64,000 bases of DNA from Phyllobacterium brassicacearum (lineage in GTDB: Bacteria > Pseudomonadota > Alphaproteobacteria > Rhizobiales > Rhizobiaceae): contig NZ_PGGO01000006.1 of assembly GCF_003010955.1 (NCBI RefSeq), forward strand, positions 204,157-268,156, given 5' to 3'. The position numbers were made by a program, and so were the translations under genes. Below the pieces are notes generated by a model. That model was not told where the DNA came from. It saw only the letters and a program-made list of their open reading frames with translations, and did no database searches. This document shows positions 16,304 to 25,864 of the stretch, one piece after another. Every line of letters starts with the position of its first letter. Position 1 is the first letter of the stretch.

Positions 16304-18238
16304 TTACTCAGCTCCTCCCGCGGCGGCTTTCCGAGCCTTCTTGGCTTTGTACTTGTCAAAGCCATGCAGTTCACCTGGTTTGCGTTCTTTTGGTGTTTTC
16401 TTCGGTTTTTCAGGCTTTTCTGTGGCCCAGCCTTCCGGTTTTGCCTTGGCTGGCTTGGCTGACCAGTCGGATTTCGGCTTGTCGTCACGGGAACGGGGCT
16501 TGGCGGAATCCCAGTCACGCTTCTCGCCAAAGCTCTTCTTGCCCTTGTAGTCGCCGCCTTCGCGGCGGGGCGAGGAGAATCCGGGGCCATCGCTGCGGGT
16601 AATGTTCACACCCTTTTCGCCGCTACCGAACTGCTTGATCCGTGCCAGGAAATCGTCGGCCTTGCTGGCGCTGATCTCAAAACGGGTTTCAGTCTCAAGG
16701 ATTTTGATCGAGCCGACATCGGTCTTGGTGAGGTCACCGGCCTTGCAGATCAGCGGCAGGAGCCAGCGCGGCTCGGCGCGCTGCTTGCGCCCGACGCTGA
16801 TGGAGAACCAGGCGCCGCTCTCGAAATCTTCTATGCGGCCGCGCGGTGTGCGTTCACCGCGCTCCGGACGGTCTTCAAAGCGGCCCTTGCGGCCGGTATC
16901 GCGCATTGGCTCAAGCACGTGCGACGGCGTCGACGACAGTTCCTCCGGGGCAGGGCGCGCTGCCATCTGCTGGCGCAGATATGCGGCGGCGATCTGTTCG
17001 GCTGAATGCAGGGCGAGCAGTTCCTTTACATGGGCTGCTTCATCTTCGCCGACGACTTCCGTCAGCGAAGGATCGTTGAGAATGCGGTCGTGGTTGCGCT
17101 TGTTGATTGCGGCAGCGTCCGGCGGTGGCACCATGGTCGTTGCAAGCTTTGCGCCCTGCAGCAGGCGCTCGGCGGTGCGGCGGCGTGATGGCGGCACGAT
17201 CAATACGCAGATGCCCTTGCGGCCCGCGCGACCGGTACGGCCGCTGCGGTGCAGCAGCGTCTCGGAATTGTTCGGCAGGTCGGCGTGAATGACGAGGTCG
17301 AGATTGGGCAGGTCGATGCCGCGTGCCGCAACGTCGGTCGCAACGCAGACCCGGGCACGGCCATCGCGCATGGCCTGCAGCGCATTGGTGCGCTCGGCCT
17401 GGCTGAGTTCGCCTGACAATGATACGACGTTGAAGCCGCGGTTGGAGAGGCGGCTGGTCAGGTGTTTTACCGCCTCGCGGGTCGAGCCGAAGATGATCGT
17501 GTTCTGCGCATCGTAGAAGAGCAGTGAATTGATAATGGCATTTTCGCGCTCGCGCGGCGCCACCGGCATGATGTGATATTCAATGTCGCTGTGCTGTTCC
17601 CGGTCGTTTGTCGCGGAAATGCGCAGTGCATCGTTCTGGAACTGCTTGGCGAGCTGGGCGATGGGTTTCGGCACTGTTGCCGAGAACATCAATGTACGGC
17701 GGTCTTCGGGCGCTTCGCCGAGAATGAATTCGAGGTCTTCGCGGAAGCCGAGGTCGAGCATCTCGTCGGCTTCGTCGAGAACGACTGCACGCAGGTCCGC
17801 CATGTCGAGTGAGCCGCGGGTGATGTGGTCACGCAGACGGCCGGGTGTGCCGACGACGATGTGTGCGCCCTGGCTTAGCGCACGGCGTTCCTTGGTCATG
17901 TCCATGCCGCCAACGCAGGAGGCGATGCGTGCGCCGGTCTGCTCGTAAAGCCACTCCAGCTCGCGCCGTACCTGCAGTGCAAGTTCGCGCGTCGGGGCAA
18001 TCACCAGCGCGTAGGGAGCGCCAATGGAATTGAAGCGGTCCTCGCCATCAAGCAGGGTCGGGGCAATGGCAATGCCGAATGCAACCGTCTTGCCGGACCC
18101 GGTCTGCGCCGAGACCAGGAGGTCCGCATCCCGCGCTTCAGGCGCCAGCACGGCGGTCTGCACCGGCGTCAAGGTTTCATACCCACGGGCTGCCAGTGCA
18201 CCGGACAGCGCCGGAGCGATTGAATCGAAAATAGTCAT
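16304..18238 (-). CDS. DEAD-box RNA helicase with DbpA-type RNA-binding domain
   Basis: A 644-residue ATP-dependent RNA helicase. Motif I is AQTGSGKT (44-51), motif II DEAD (155-158), motif III SAT (near 190) and motif VI HRSGRTGRAGR (near 325). A DbpA-type RNA-binding domain (about 475-545, GAWFSISVGRK…) precedes a basic Lys/Pro/Asp-rich tail. This layout fits the CsdA/DeaD-DbpA group acting in ribosome assembly, cold adaptation or RNA decay. It is a single gene between convergent tlpA and a 186-base upstream gap. Confidence 0.9.
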   Translation of the reverse strand: MTIFDSIAPALSGALAARGYETLTPVQTAVLAPEARDADLLVSAQTGSGKTVAFGIAIAPTLLDGEDRFNSIGAPYALVIAPTRELALQVRRELEWLYEQTGARIASCVGGMDMTKERRALSQGAHIVVGTPGRLRDHITRGSLDMADLRAVVLDEADEMLDLGFREDLEFILGEAPEDRRTLMFSATVPKPIAQLAKQFQNDALRISATNDREQHSDIEYHIMPVAPRERENAIINSLLFYDAQNTIIFGSTREAVKHLTSRLSNRGFNVVSLSGELSQAERTNALQAMRDGRARVCVATDVAARGIDLPNLDLVIHADLPNNSETLLHRSGRTGRAGRKGICVLIVPPSRRRTAERLLQGAKLATTMVPPPDAAAINKRNHDRILNDPSLTEVVGEDEAAHVKELLALHSAEQIAAAYLRQQMAARPAPEELSSTPSHVLEPMRDTGRKGRFEDRPERGERTPRGRIEDFESGAWFSISVGRKQRAEPRWLLPLICKAGDLTKTDVGSIKILETETRFEISASKADDFLARIKQFGSGEKGVNITRSDGPGFSSPRREGGDYKGKKSFGEKRDWDSAKPRSRDDKPKSDWSAKPAKAKPEGWATEKPEKPKKTPKERKPGELHGFDKYKAKKARKAAAGGAE

Positions 18239-18424
18239 TAATTAACTTTCAGTTAAGTCTTTGGCTGGTGTTTTGGGCTCGGCTTCAGTGAGCACGAGCG
18301 GCACGCATATAGCTTTGTTGCGCTCTCGTAGAGGTTATAGCTCATTTCGTCAATGGCGGCGAGGCGTGGGGCAGTGCAGGGGAGCCTTGCAAATTCGTTG
18401 TGCGTGATTCCCGCTCAGGCAAAC

Positions 18425-18901
18425 TCAGGTAGCAAAACCTGCACGTTTTAGCCGCACGATCGCAAGGTCGAGCGCGGAAAGAAAGCTCGAGCGATCCTTG
18501 GGTGAAAACGGTCGTGGACCGCCGGTGATCTGTCCGGCAGAGCGCAGCTCGTCCATGAGGTTACGGGTGGCGAGCGTGTTGCCGATCGAGCTTTCGGTGA
18601 AGGCACGGCCCGTTGGCGAAATGGCATCTGCTCCGGCTTTGACACAGCGGCTGGCAAGCGGGATGTCGGCCGTGACCACAACGTCGCCGCGCGAGACGCG
18701 GTCGGCGATCCAGTCATCGGCGGCGTCGAAGCCATCGCTGACGATGACGCGCTCGATCATCGGGTCACGCGGGATCGCCATGAAGGAATTCGAGACAACG
18801 TAGACCTTGACGCCGTACCGCTCGGCAACGCGGTATGTTTCGGCCTTGACCGGGCACGCGTCGGCGTCGACATAGATGGTGATTTTCTTCTGCTCAGTCA
18901 T
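18425..18901 (-). CDS. YaiI/YqxD family protein (DUF188)
   Basis: A 158-residue DUF188 protein of the PIN-like superfamily. It starts with strand [11 protein letters not shown] and contains [14 protein letters not shown] and [11 protein letters not shown], with the acidic residues that make up the predicted nuclease-like metal site. The biological role is unknown. ATG at 18901 is used, with GAGAG just before it; the frame also has a TTG at 18910. It follows exoD closely (5 bases between exoD stop and this start), so the two are probably co-transcribed. Confidence 0.85.
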   Translation of the reverse strand: MTEQKKITIYVDADACPVKAETYRVAERYGVKVYVVSNSFMAIPRDPMIERVIVSDGFDAADDWIADRVSRGDVVVTADIPLASRCVKAGADAISPTGRAFTESSIGNTLATRNLMDELRSAGQITGGPRPFSPKDRSSFLSALDLAIVRLKRAGFAT

Positions 18902-18906
18902 GTCTC

Positions 18907-19545
18907 TCAACCAAAAATGTGCAGGGCAGCGAGACCAACTGACGCGGCAAGGCCGATAGCGATACCTGCGGCAAGCGCAGCCGCAAGAAGGCCTGTTCCG
19001 AGCCAGACGCCATCCCGCTCGCCGAGACCGATGGCAAGGAGGACGATGGCGAGAGCCGGCATTTGATTGATCAGCGGTACGGGCAAGATCACGATGAGTG
19101 ACATCAGCAGGACGACGATGCTGACGACACGCTCGATAAGGACCTGAGGGACGATCCAGTAGCGCGGGCGCGCCAGCTTCTCGAACCGCATGAGGAGTGG
19201 TTTGAATTTCTCAAGGAAGGTGCGATAGTTCTCGACCGATATGGATTTCCGCCGCATGAATTCCGGAAACCACGGTTCCTCGCGACCGATCAGCATCTGG
19301 ATCGATACGAGCACCAGCGGAATACCAAAAATAGTCGAGGTCCCGGGCAAGAGAGGGACCAGATTGAGCGCCGCAAAGAGGATCATCAGCGCTCCGAAAC
19401 TACGCTCGGAGAGGGCGGAGAGAATATCGTCGAGCGATATCCTCTCCGCCGTCGTTTCGCCGAGTTGGACAAGAACGCTGGATAGTCGCCGCGTGTCCCC
19501 GGATTCGGAGGGATCCCAGTCGGGCGATGTCCCATCAGCGTTCAT
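18907..19545 (-). CDS. exoD: ExoD-family exopolysaccharide protein
   Basis: A 212-residue integral membrane protein of the ExoD family (PF06055). ExoD was found in Sinorhizobium as needed for normal exopolysaccharide and alkaline tolerance; its biochemical role is not known. The sequence has a cytosolic N-terminal stretch (to about 45) and four hydrophobic segments, including [19 protein letters not shown] and an Ala-rich C-terminal pair. A strong ribosome site (GGAGGACAAA) precedes the ATG. It is likely co-transcribed with the downstream YaiI gene. Confidence 0.85.
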   Translation of the reverse strand: MNADGTSPDWDPSESGDTRRLSSVLVQLGETTAERISLDDILSALSERSFGALMILFAALNLVPLLPGTSTIFGIPLVLVSIQMLIGREEPWFPEFMRRKSISVENYRTFLEKFKPLLMRFEKLARPRYWIVPQVLIERVVSIVVLLMSLIVILPVPLINQMPALAIVLLAIGLGERDGVWLGTGLLAAALAAGIAIGLAASVGLAALHIFG

Positions 19546-19566
19546 TTTGTCCTCCGGTTTGATGAA

Positions 19567-20598
19567 TCATGCCTTTCCAGTGGTTTCGGCGCCAGAGGCC
19601 GGTTGGGCATCGATCAATGATACAGGCGCTTCCTGCTCATGTCGTGTTTTCCAGAGTGAACTGAAAATACCGGCAGCCAGGATACCAAGCGTGATCGACA
19701 GTGACCACACTGGCGGAATCTTTGCCAGTCCCAAAGCGTCAGCGACGAATATCTTTCCGCCGATGAAGACCAGAACCAGCGACAGCGCATATTTCAGATA
19801 GACGAAGCGATGGATCAGGCTGGCCAGGGCGAAATAGAGCGCGCGCAGGCCGAGAATGGCGAAGATGTTGGAGGTGAAGACAAGATAGGGATCGGTGGTG
19901 ATTGCGAAGATCGCCGGGATCGAATCGACGGCAAAGATCACATCAGCGAGCTCCACCATCACGAGAGCGAGCAACAGGGGCGTTACCCAGGTCTGCCGCT
20001 TCATCGTCAGCGGATCGGTTTTCCGGACAATGAATCTCGAGCCATGAAGTTCCTTCGTGACCCGGAACCGCTTGCTCATGAATTTGAAGACGGGATTGGC
20101 GGAGACATCATATTCCTCGTCCCCAGCCATCAACATGCGAATGCCGGTGATGATGAGGAACGCAGCGAAGAGGTAGAGGACCCATTCATACTCTTCGACG
20201 ATAGCAGCACCTGCCGCGATCATGATGCCGCGAAGGATAACGACGCCAAGAATGCCGTAGACGAGAACGCGGTGCTGGAATTGCTTGGGAATGGCGAAAT
20301 AGCCGAAGATCATGGCGATGACGAAGATATTGTCCATCGCGAGACTCTTCTCGACAACGAAGCCGGTGAGGTACTGCATCCCAGCCTCCTGGCCGAGTTC
20401 CCACCAGATGAAGCCGCCAAAGGCGACGCCGAGACTGATGTAGAAGGCCGAGAGCAGAAGGCTCTGGCGCATGCCTATGTCGTGATTTTTACGGTTGAGA
20501 ACGCCCAGATCGAGGACGAGAAGAACGAGAACGAGGGCTAGAAAGCCAAGCCACATCCACAGGGGCTTGCCCATGGCATCAATAAACAGAAGCTCCAT
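19567..20598 (-). CDS. alx: TerC/Alx family membrane protein (probable manganese exporter)
   Basis: A 343-residue TerC-family protein with about nine membrane segments. It carries the family motifs KSLAMDNIFV (about 84-93) and ELADVIFAVDSIPAI (about 215-229), whose acidic residues lie in the membrane and are thought to bind metal. Its long central cytosolic loop and overall length resemble E. coli Alx, a manganese exporter, more than short TerC proteins. The 185-base leader upstream may be regulatory. 'alx' is a best-fit name rather than a proven orthologue. Confidence 0.78.
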   Translation of the reverse strand: MELLFIDAMGKPLWMWLGFLALVLVLLVLDLGVLNRKNHDIGMRQSLLLSAFYISLGVAFGGFIWWELGQEAGMQYLTGFVVEKSLAMDNIFVIAMIFGYFAIPKQFQHRVLVYGILGVVILRGIMIAAGAAIVEEYEWVLYLFAAFLIITGIRMLMAGDEEYDVSANPVFKFMSKRFRVTKELHGSRFIVRKTDPLTMKRQTWVTPLLLALVMVELADVIFAVDSIPAIFAITTDPYLVFTSNIFAILGLRALYFALASLIHRFVYLKYALSLVLVFIGGKIFVADALGLAKIPPVWSLSITLGILAAGIFSSLWKTRHEQEAPVSLIDAQPASGAETTGKA

Positions 20599-20783
20599 GT
20601 TGAAAAAAGATCCGCCGGCATCGGTTCAAGATTACAGCTCCGACATCACGAGAGAGCCGGTAACTCCCGCCAGAGGGGCCCGGTGCTGCAATTCTGCCTC
20701 AGTTGGGGAGAGGCAGAGAGCAATGCAAGGGCTTGATTGGAAATAAAAATTTGAAACGATAAGCCGGCAACAGCGCCAATGCG
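20599..20783 (-). promoter_or_regulatory. Leader of the alx/terC gene, possible Mn-riboswitch-like element
   Basis: On the minus strand this leader contains GGGAGTTACCGG (RC of 20657-20668), a near match to the GGGGAGTA(G/A)CC core of yybP-ykoY manganese riboswitches. About 50 bases on there is a GCCGGCGGATC segment running into T6, 4 bases before the ATG. The CCGGC / GCCGG pairing could close a hairpin ahead of the U-run. The second conserved yybP-ykoY block (GAGACC) was not found, so the assignment is weak. Confidence 0.25.
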
Positions 20784-21665
20784 TCAGCGAGTCGGAACGG
20801 GATGCTCGCCGCGATAATCGTAGAATCCGCGGCCCGCCTTGCGTCCGAGCCAGCCGGCTTCGACATATTTGACCAAGAGCGGGCAGGGGCGGTATTTCGA
20901 ATCCGCCAGACCGTCATAGAGAACCTGCATGATCGACAGGCAAGTGTCGAGACCAATGAAATCGGCAAGTTGCAGCGGTCCCATCGGATGATTGGCCCCA
21001 AGCTTCATCGCCGTGTCGATGGCCTCAACCGAGCCGACACCTTCATAGAGCACATAAATCGCTTCGTTGATCATCGGCAGAAGGATGCGGTTGACAATGA
21101 AGGCCGGGAAATCTTCGGCGACGGTGATGGTCTTGTCGAGGCTAGAGACGAATTCGCGGGCCGTTTCGAACGTCACGTTCTCGGTGGCAATACCGCGAAT
21201 GAGCTCGACCAGCTTCATCACCGGCACAGGGTTCATGAAGTGAATGCCGATGAAACGCTCCGGCCGGTCCGTGGTCGCGGCCAGCCGCGTGATCGAGATC
21301 GACGATGTGTTTGTGGCGAGGATCGCTTCCGGATTGAGGTTGGGGCAGAGCTGGGAAAAGATCTTGCGCTTGATCGTCTCGTCTTCGGTAGCTGCCTCGA
21401 TCGCAAGGTCAACGCCAGCGAGGTCTTCGATCCTGAGGGCGGGGCGAATGTGAGTCATGGCCTTCGCCCGCTGCGCATCCTCGAGTTTGCCGTGGGAAAC
21501 CTGCCTGGCCATGTTGCCGTTTACGGTGGCGATGCCCTTTTCGATCTGTTCGGCCGACTGGTCATGCATCAAGACATTGTATCCGGCGAGGGCGCATACG
21601 TGAGCGATCCCCGAGCCCATCTGCCCTGCGCCAATAATGCCTACGGTCTTGATCGTGCCAGCCAT
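20784..21665 (-). CDS. hbdA: 3-hydroxybutyryl-CoA dehydrogenase
   Basis: A 293-residue 3-hydroxyacyl-CoA dehydrogenase, oxidising (S)-3-hydroxybutyryl-CoA to acetoacetyl-CoA or the reverse. The NAD-binding motif GAGQMG is at residues 12-17. The catalytic His/Glu region is in FIGIHFMNPVPVMKLVE and the C-terminal dimer domain is present (ANHPMGPLQLADFIGLD). The start is at 21665 (MAGTIKTVGII), with GGATGGA upstream; a longer frame to 21698 is not supported. It is downstream of etfBA, a common pairing in fatty-acid/PHB metabolism, but a strong hairpin separates them. Confidence 0.9.
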   Translation of the reverse strand: MAGTIKTVGIIGAGQMGSGIAHVCALAGYNVLMHDQSAEQIEKGIATVNGNMARQVSHGKLEDAQRAKAMTHIRPALRIEDLAGVDLAIEAATEDETIKRKIFSQLCPNLNPEAILATNTSSISITRLAATTDRPERFIGIHFMNPVPVMKLVELIRGIATENVTFETAREFVSSLDKTITVAEDFPAFIVNRILLPMINEAIYVLYEGVGSVEAIDTAMKLGANHPMGPLQLADFIGLDTCLSIMQVLYDGLADSKYRPCPLLVKYVEAGWLGRKAGRGFYDYRGEHPVPTR

Positions 21666-21708
21666 GTTTCCATCCCGTTCATTCGCTACATATATCACAC
21701 AAACTAAA

Positions 21709-21739
21709 TGGCCGGGGTAGCGTTCGTCTACCCCGGCCA
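21709..21739 (-). terminator. Terminator after etfA
   Basis: A perfect 12-base stem TGGCCGGGGTAG / CTACCCCGGCCA with a 7-base loop, followed on the minus strand by TTTAGTTTG. It lies between etfA and hbdA on their shared strand, suggesting that full-length etfBA mRNA mostly ends here. Confidence 0.8.
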
Positions 21740-21769
21740 GATAATTTCATTTCAAATCTGGAATTAGAT

Positions 21770-22699
21770 TCAAAGTGCTTTTTCAAGCTCCGGCAGGATG
21801 ACGAAGAGATCGCCGACGAGGCCATAATCCGCCACCTGGAAGATCGGTGCTTCTTCGTCCTTGTTGATCGCGACGATGACTTTCGAGTCCTTCATGCCGG
21901 CCAGATGTTGGATCGCACCGGAGATACCGACAGCGATGTAAAGATCCGGAGCGACGACCTTGCCGGTCTGGCCAACCTGCCAGTCGTTCGGGGCGTAGCC
22001 AGCGTCCACCGCAGCACGCGAAGCACCAACGGCAGCGCCGAGCTTGTCGGCAACGGGAAGGATCACTTCCTTGAACTTCTCGTTCGAGCCGAGCGCACGG
22101 CCACCGGAGATGATAATCCGGGCCGACGTCAGTTCCGGACGATCGCCGCCGGACAGCTTGGCTTCAACAAACTTCGACAGGCCTGGATCAGCGGCTGCTG
22201 AAACATTCTCGACGGAAGCCGAACCACCTTCACCAGCGGCCGCGAAGGTTGCGGTGCGCACGGTGATCACCTTCTTGGCGTCAGTCGCCTGCACGGTCTG
22301 GATGGCGTTGCCGGCATAGATCGGGCGCTTGAACGTATCGGGCGAGATCACCTCGATGATGTCCGAGACCTGCATCACGTCGAGCAGGGCAGCAACGCGC
22401 GGCAGGATGTTCTTGCCGTTGGTGGTGGCCGCCGCAATGATCGTGTCATAATTGCCGGCGAGCGAAACGATGAGCGCAGCGCTTGCCTCGGCAAGGCGGT
22501 TTTCCAGATCCGGACTGTCGGCGAGGAGAACCTTTTTGACGCCCGCCAGCTTGGCAGCCTGCTCGGCGACGCCCTTGGCGCCCTTGCCTGCCACCAGAAC
22601 ATGAACGTCTGGGCCGATGGCAAGCGCTGCCGTCAGCGCCTTGGCGGTCTGGTCGGAAAGGGTCTCATTGTCATGTTCGGCAAAAAGAAGAATAGCCAT
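21770..22699 (-). CDS. etfA: Electron transfer flavoprotein subunit alpha
   Basis: A 309-residue ETF alpha chain. The N-terminal domain is followed by the FAD-binding C-terminal domain with [10 protein letters not shown] (about 199-208), [19 protein letters not shown] and the signature [12 protein letters not shown]. With EtfB it carries electrons from acyl-CoA dehydrogenases to ETF:ubiquinone oxidoreductase. The start is 23 bases from the etfB stop, one transcription unit. Confidence 0.95.
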   Translation of the reverse strand: MAILLFAEHDNETLSDQTAKALTAALAIGPDVHVLVAGKGAKGVAEQAAKLAGVKKVLLADSPDLENRLAEASAALIVSLAGNYDTIIAAATTNGKNILPRVAALLDVMQVSDIIEVISPDTFKRPIYAGNAIQTVQATDAKKVITVRTATFAAAGEGGSASVENVSAAADPGLSKFVEAKLSGGDRPELTSARIIISGGRALGSNEKFKEVILPVADKLGAAVGASRAAVDAGYAPNDWQVGQTGKVVAPDLYIAVGISGAIQHLAGMKDSKVIVAINKDEEAPIFQVADYGLVGDLFVILPELEKAL

Positions 22700-22722
22700 G
22701 GTGAAATTCCTTATCCTTTAAA

Positions 22723-23472
22723 TCAGAGAACGCCGGCTTCGTTCTTCAGCTTGCTGACGAGTTCAGCCACATCCTTGACCTTGACGCCCGCCTTGCGTCC
22801 ACCTGGCTCTTCGGTCTTGATGACCTTGAGGCGCGGCTTGGTGTCGACGCCGTAATCGGCAGCGGTCTTTTCATCCAGCGGCTTCTTCTTGGCCTTCATG
22901 ATGTTCGGCAGCGAGGCATAGCGCGGCTGGTTCAAGCGCAGGTCGGTGGTGACAATCGCCGGCAGCTTGATTTCGATGGTCTGCAGGCCGCCGTCGACTT
23001 CGCGCGTAACCTTGGCAGTGTCGCCGCCGAGTTCGACCTTCGATGCGAAGGTGCCCTGGCTCCAGCCGAGCAAGGCCGAAAGCATCTGGCCGGTCTGGTT
23101 GGCATCGTCGTCGATCGCCTGCTTGCCGAGGATGACCAGCTTTGGCTGTTCGGCGTCAACGACGCCCTTCAAAATCTTGGCAACAGCGAGCGGCTCGACG
23201 ATATCGTCAACCTTGACGAGAATGCCTCGATCGGCACCCATAGCGAGCGCAGTGCGGATGGTTTCCTGCGCCTGCGCAGGTCCGATCGATACGACAACCA
23301 CTTCCTCGACCTTGCCGGCTTCCTTGAGACGCAGAGCTTCCTCGACCGCGATTTCGTCGAACGGGTTCATCGACATTTTCACGTTGGCAAGTTCAACGCC
23401 GGAGCCGTCGCCTTTTACCCTGATCTTCACGTTGTAATCGACTACCCGCTTTACCGGTACGAGGACTTTCAT
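22723..23472 (-). CDS. etfB: Electron transfer flavoprotein subunit beta
   Basis: A 249-residue ETF beta chain starting [14 protein letters not shown], with the AMP-binding region ([19 protein letters not shown] and [16 protein letters not shown]) and the recognition-loop helix in the middle that docks partner dehydrogenases ([21 protein letters not shown]). It lies first in the etfBA unit with a clear ribosome site (GAGAGGGAG). Confidence 0.95.
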   Translation of the reverse strand: MKVLVPVKRVVDYNVKIRVKGDGSGVELANVKMSMNPFDEIAVEEALRLKEAGKVEEVVVVSIGPAQAQETIRTALAMGADRGILVKVDDIVEPLAVAKILKGVVDAEQPKLVILGKQAIDDDANQTGQMLSALLGWSQGTFASKVELGGDTAKVTREVDGGLQTIEIKLPAIVTTDLRLNQPRYASLPNIMKAKKKPLDEKTAADYGVDTKPRLKVIKTEEPGGRKAGVKVKDVAELVSKLKNEAGVL

Positions 23473-23667
23473 GGGGGACTCCCTCTCTATGAACGAAAGG
23501 CAGATTTAACTGCCTCATTATAGCACCCGCTTGCCGGATGCCGACATTGAGGTGAAAAAAACGACACATGGGTGTCTGAGTTGCGCGGGACCGTAATTAT
23601 GGTTGACGTAAAGGTCAATGCGCGAGTCATGTCTTATGGAAACTTCAACCGATTGAATGGCCGGAGC
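23473..23667. other. Intergenic, upstream of etfB and downstream of rhomboid A
   Basis: 195 bases holding the etfB promoter region on the minus strand and the 3' end of the rhomboid A transcript. I see no gene, hairpin or repeat that stands out. Confidence 0.4.
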
Positions 23668-24429
23668 CTATCGTCCCCACTTGATGGGCCCTGTTTCCGG
23701 TGCCGCTGGTTCGGGGTGGTTGTCCACGACGACGGCGCGCGGGGAAACGATGGCGCGGTCGAACAGGGGCACATTCCGGCGCTTGAAGATGACGATGAGC
23801 AAGCTGCCGGCAATGATGCCGCCGATATGGGCCGGCCACGACACTTGCTCGTCACCGCCCCATGCAAGCATTGCGAATTGCGTCACGACCCAAAGCACAA
23901 GCGGATAGAGCGCCGGTATACGGAAGGGAATGCGTCCGAAAGCAAGCACCCAGACCTTCACGCGCGGATGCAGCAGAAGATAGGCGGAGACGATGCCGGC
24001 AATGGCCCCTGAGGCCCCGATCAGCGGCGCGTCGGAATCGGGCAGGATCACGCCATGCAGAAACGCTCCCGCGGCGGCGCAGAGGAGATAGAAGATCAGG
24101 AATTTGATATGTCCCAGCGCATCTTCGATATTGTCGCCAAACACCCAGAGGAACAGCATGTTGCCGCCGAGATGGAAGATGTCGGCATGCAGGAACGCGT
24201 AGGTGATGTACGTGCAGTCCGGTGGAACGAAATCGTAGTTTGCAGGCAGGACTGCCAGGTCGTGAACCACCGCAGGGATGTAGCCAAGTCCTATTGAAGC
24301 AGCTTTTGCGTAGTCGCCCGAGATGCTCATCAGGGCGAACACGAGCACGTTGATGGCGATCAGTGACAGCGTCACATATTGCAGCTTGATGTATTTGAGA
24401 CTGTTGGCGTCATGCAACGGAATGAACAT
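23668..24429 (-). CDS. Rhomboid family intramembrane serine protease (copy A)
   Basis: A 253-residue six- or seven-segment rhomboid. The catalytic serine is in the motif GASG (Ser140) and the histidine in AHIGGIIAG (His201), so the dyad is intact; the HxxxN-type segment HLGGNMLFLWVFGDN (86-100) is present. It aligns without a gap to copy B (24494-25237) across the first 210 or so residues, so the two are tandem duplicates. The C-terminal tail (NHPEPAAPETGPIKWGR) differs from copy B. Substrate unknown. Confidence 0.9.
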   Translation of the reverse strand: MFIPLHDANSLKYIKLQYVTLSLIAINVLVFALMSISGDYAKAASIGLGYIPAVVHDLAVLPANYDFVPPDCTYITYAFLHADIFHLGGNMLFLWVFGDNIEDALGHIKFLIFYLLCAAAGAFLHGVILPDSDAPLIGASGAIAGIVSAYLLLHPRVKVWVLAFGRIPFRIPALYPLVLWVVTQFAMLAWGGDEQVSWPAHIGGIIAGSLLIVIFKRRNVPLFDRAIVSPRAVVVDNHPEPAAPETGPIKWGR

Positions 24430-24447
24430 CGGCGCCGGTCCCCTGCC

Positions 24448-24507
24448 TCAGCGATTATGACGCGGCACCCATAACACGTCCCCGGCGCCATTGTCATTGA
24501 CCACGCG
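24448..24507 (-). pseudogene. Remnant of the 3' end of the cobalamin adenosyltransferase gene
   Basis: 19 codons plus stop, reading RVVNDNGAGDVLWVPRHNR, almost identical to the C-terminus of the intact adenosyltransferase (RVVNDNGAKDVLWVPGHNR) encoded at 25273-25330. It sits between the two rhomboid genes with the same flanking sequence (GGAATGAACATCGGCGCCGG…). It is a scar of a tandem duplication that included one rhomboid gene and this tail. Its 5' end overlaps the last codons of rhomboid B. Confidence 0.88.
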
Positions 24508-25237
24508 AAGGATCCTTGCCGAGCTGATTGTCGACGACAACGGCCTTGGGTGAGGCGACCGGACGATCGAACAGAGGTATGCTGCGGCGTTTGAAAATGC
24601 CGACCAGCAATGCGCCTGCAATGATGCCGCCGATGTGCGCCGACCAGGAGATGCGTTCGTCGCCGTGCACAAACACCAGCAAGAACTGCTCGGCAATCCA
24701 GAGGGCGAGCAGATAGACCGCGGGAAGCGGCAAGGGGATGCGGCCAAAGGCAAATACCCAGACCCATACCCGCGGGTGCAGCATGAGATACGCCGTGACG
24801 ACGCCGAAAATCGCACCTGACGCGCCAATCAACGGCCCTTGTGAATCGGCAAAGACGAGGCCGTGCAGAAAGGCACCGGCCGCTCCGCAAAGAAAATAGA
24901 AGATGAGGAATTTTCTATGTCCCATCGCGTCTTCGACATTGTCGCCAAAGACCCAGAGGAAGAGCATATTACCGCCAAGATGGTAGATATCGCCGTGCAG
25001 GAACGTGTAGGTAATGTAGGTATAGCCCTCGGGAATGTAGTCGTATTGCGGCGGGCGCACGACCAGTTCGTGAGCGACGGCGGGAATATAGCCAAATGCA
25101 ACAGATGCCGCCTGTCCACCGTAGTCAAACAGCGCCACCAGACCAAAGATTACGGCGTTCAGGACGATGAGAGACAGTGTCACGTATTGCAGCCTGACAT
25201 GTTTGAGACGGTTGGCGTCGTACAATGGAATGAACAT
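24494..25237 (-). CDS. Rhomboid family intramembrane serine protease (copy B)
   Basis: A 247-residue rhomboid with Ser140 in GASG and His201 in AHIGGIIAG, both catalytic residues kept. It begins MFIPLYDANRLKHVRLQYVTLSL, parallel to copy A. Its final residues (LGKDPSRGQ) and stop codon come from the fused adenosyltransferase tail at the duplication junction, so its C-terminus is shorter and new. Between its start and the adenosyltransferase stop there are only 35 bases, so the genes probably form one unit: adenosyltransferase, rhomboid B, rhomboid A. Confidence 0.9.
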   Translation of the reverse strand: MFIPLYDANRLKHVRLQYVTLSLIVLNAVIFGLVALFDYGGQAASVAFGYIPAVAHELVVRPPQYDYIPEGYTYITYTFLHGDIYHLGGNMLFLWVFGDNVEDAMGHRKFLIFYFLCGAAGAFLHGLVFADSQGPLIGASGAIFGVVTAYLMLHPRVWVWVFAFGRIPLPLPAVYLLALWIAEQFLLVFVHGDERISWSAHIGGIIAGALLVGIFKRRSIPLFDRPVASPKAVVVDNQLGKDPSRGQ

Positions 25238-25272
25238 CGGCGCCGGTCCCCTGCCTCAGTGATTCTTCGCAT

Positions 25273-25854
25273 TTAGCGATTATGACCCGGCACCCATAAC
25301 ACGTCCTTCGCGCCATTGTCATTGACCACGCGGGCGGCAACAAAGAGAAAATCCGACACGCGGTTGATGTATTTCAGAGCGGCTGGGGTGACCGTCTCGT
25401 CAGGCTTCTGCGTGAGTTCGACCATATGCCGCTCGGCGCGGCGGGCAACGGTCCGTGCAAGGTGCAGCGCCGCGGATGCGGGCGAGCCGCCCGGCAGCAC
25501 GAAAGAGCGCAGCGGTGCAAGATTGGCATTCAATTGGTCGATGTCAGCTTCAACGCGCAGAACCTGGGTATCGATGATCCGCAGTGGTTCGTAGGCAAGC
25601 GTCTCGCCGGTGTCGGGCGTCGACAGGTCCGCTCCAAGATCGAAGAGATCGTTCTGTATGCGCATGAGCATGGCGTCGAGCTCGGGAAAATCCTTCTCCG
25701 TGTAGAGCCGGGCCAGGCCTATGCAGGAATTCGCCTCATCCACAGTGCCGTAGGCTTCCACGCGCAAATCGTGCTTCAGCCGCCGCTCGCCACTGCCTAG
25801 CCCGGTCGTGCCGTCATCGCCGGTTCGTGTGTAGATCTTGTTCAGCTTTACCAT
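25273..25854 (-). CDS. Cob(I)alamin adenosyltransferase, PduO type
   Basis: A 193-residue PduO/MMAB-type ATP:corrinoid adenosyltransferase that makes adenosylcobalamin. The N-terminal ATP-binding segment YTRTGDDGTTGLG (residues 8-20) and the helical motif EAYGTVDEANSCIGLA are present. The C-terminal signature FLFVAARVVNDNGAKDVLW closes the fold. Length is normal. The 3' end of this gene has been duplicated as a short remnant between the two rhomboid genes downstream. Confidence 0.92.
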   Translation of the reverse strand: MVKLNKIYTRTGDDGTTGLGSGERRLKHDLRVEAYGTVDEANSCIGLARLYTEKDFPELDAMLMRIQNDLFDLGADLSTPDTGETLAYEPLRIIDTQVLRVEADIDQLNANLAPLRSFVLPGGSPASAALHLARTVARRAERHMVELTQKPDETVTPAALKYINRVSDFLFVAARVVNDNGAKDVLWVPGHNR

Positions 25855-25864
25855 TGGAGGCGCC

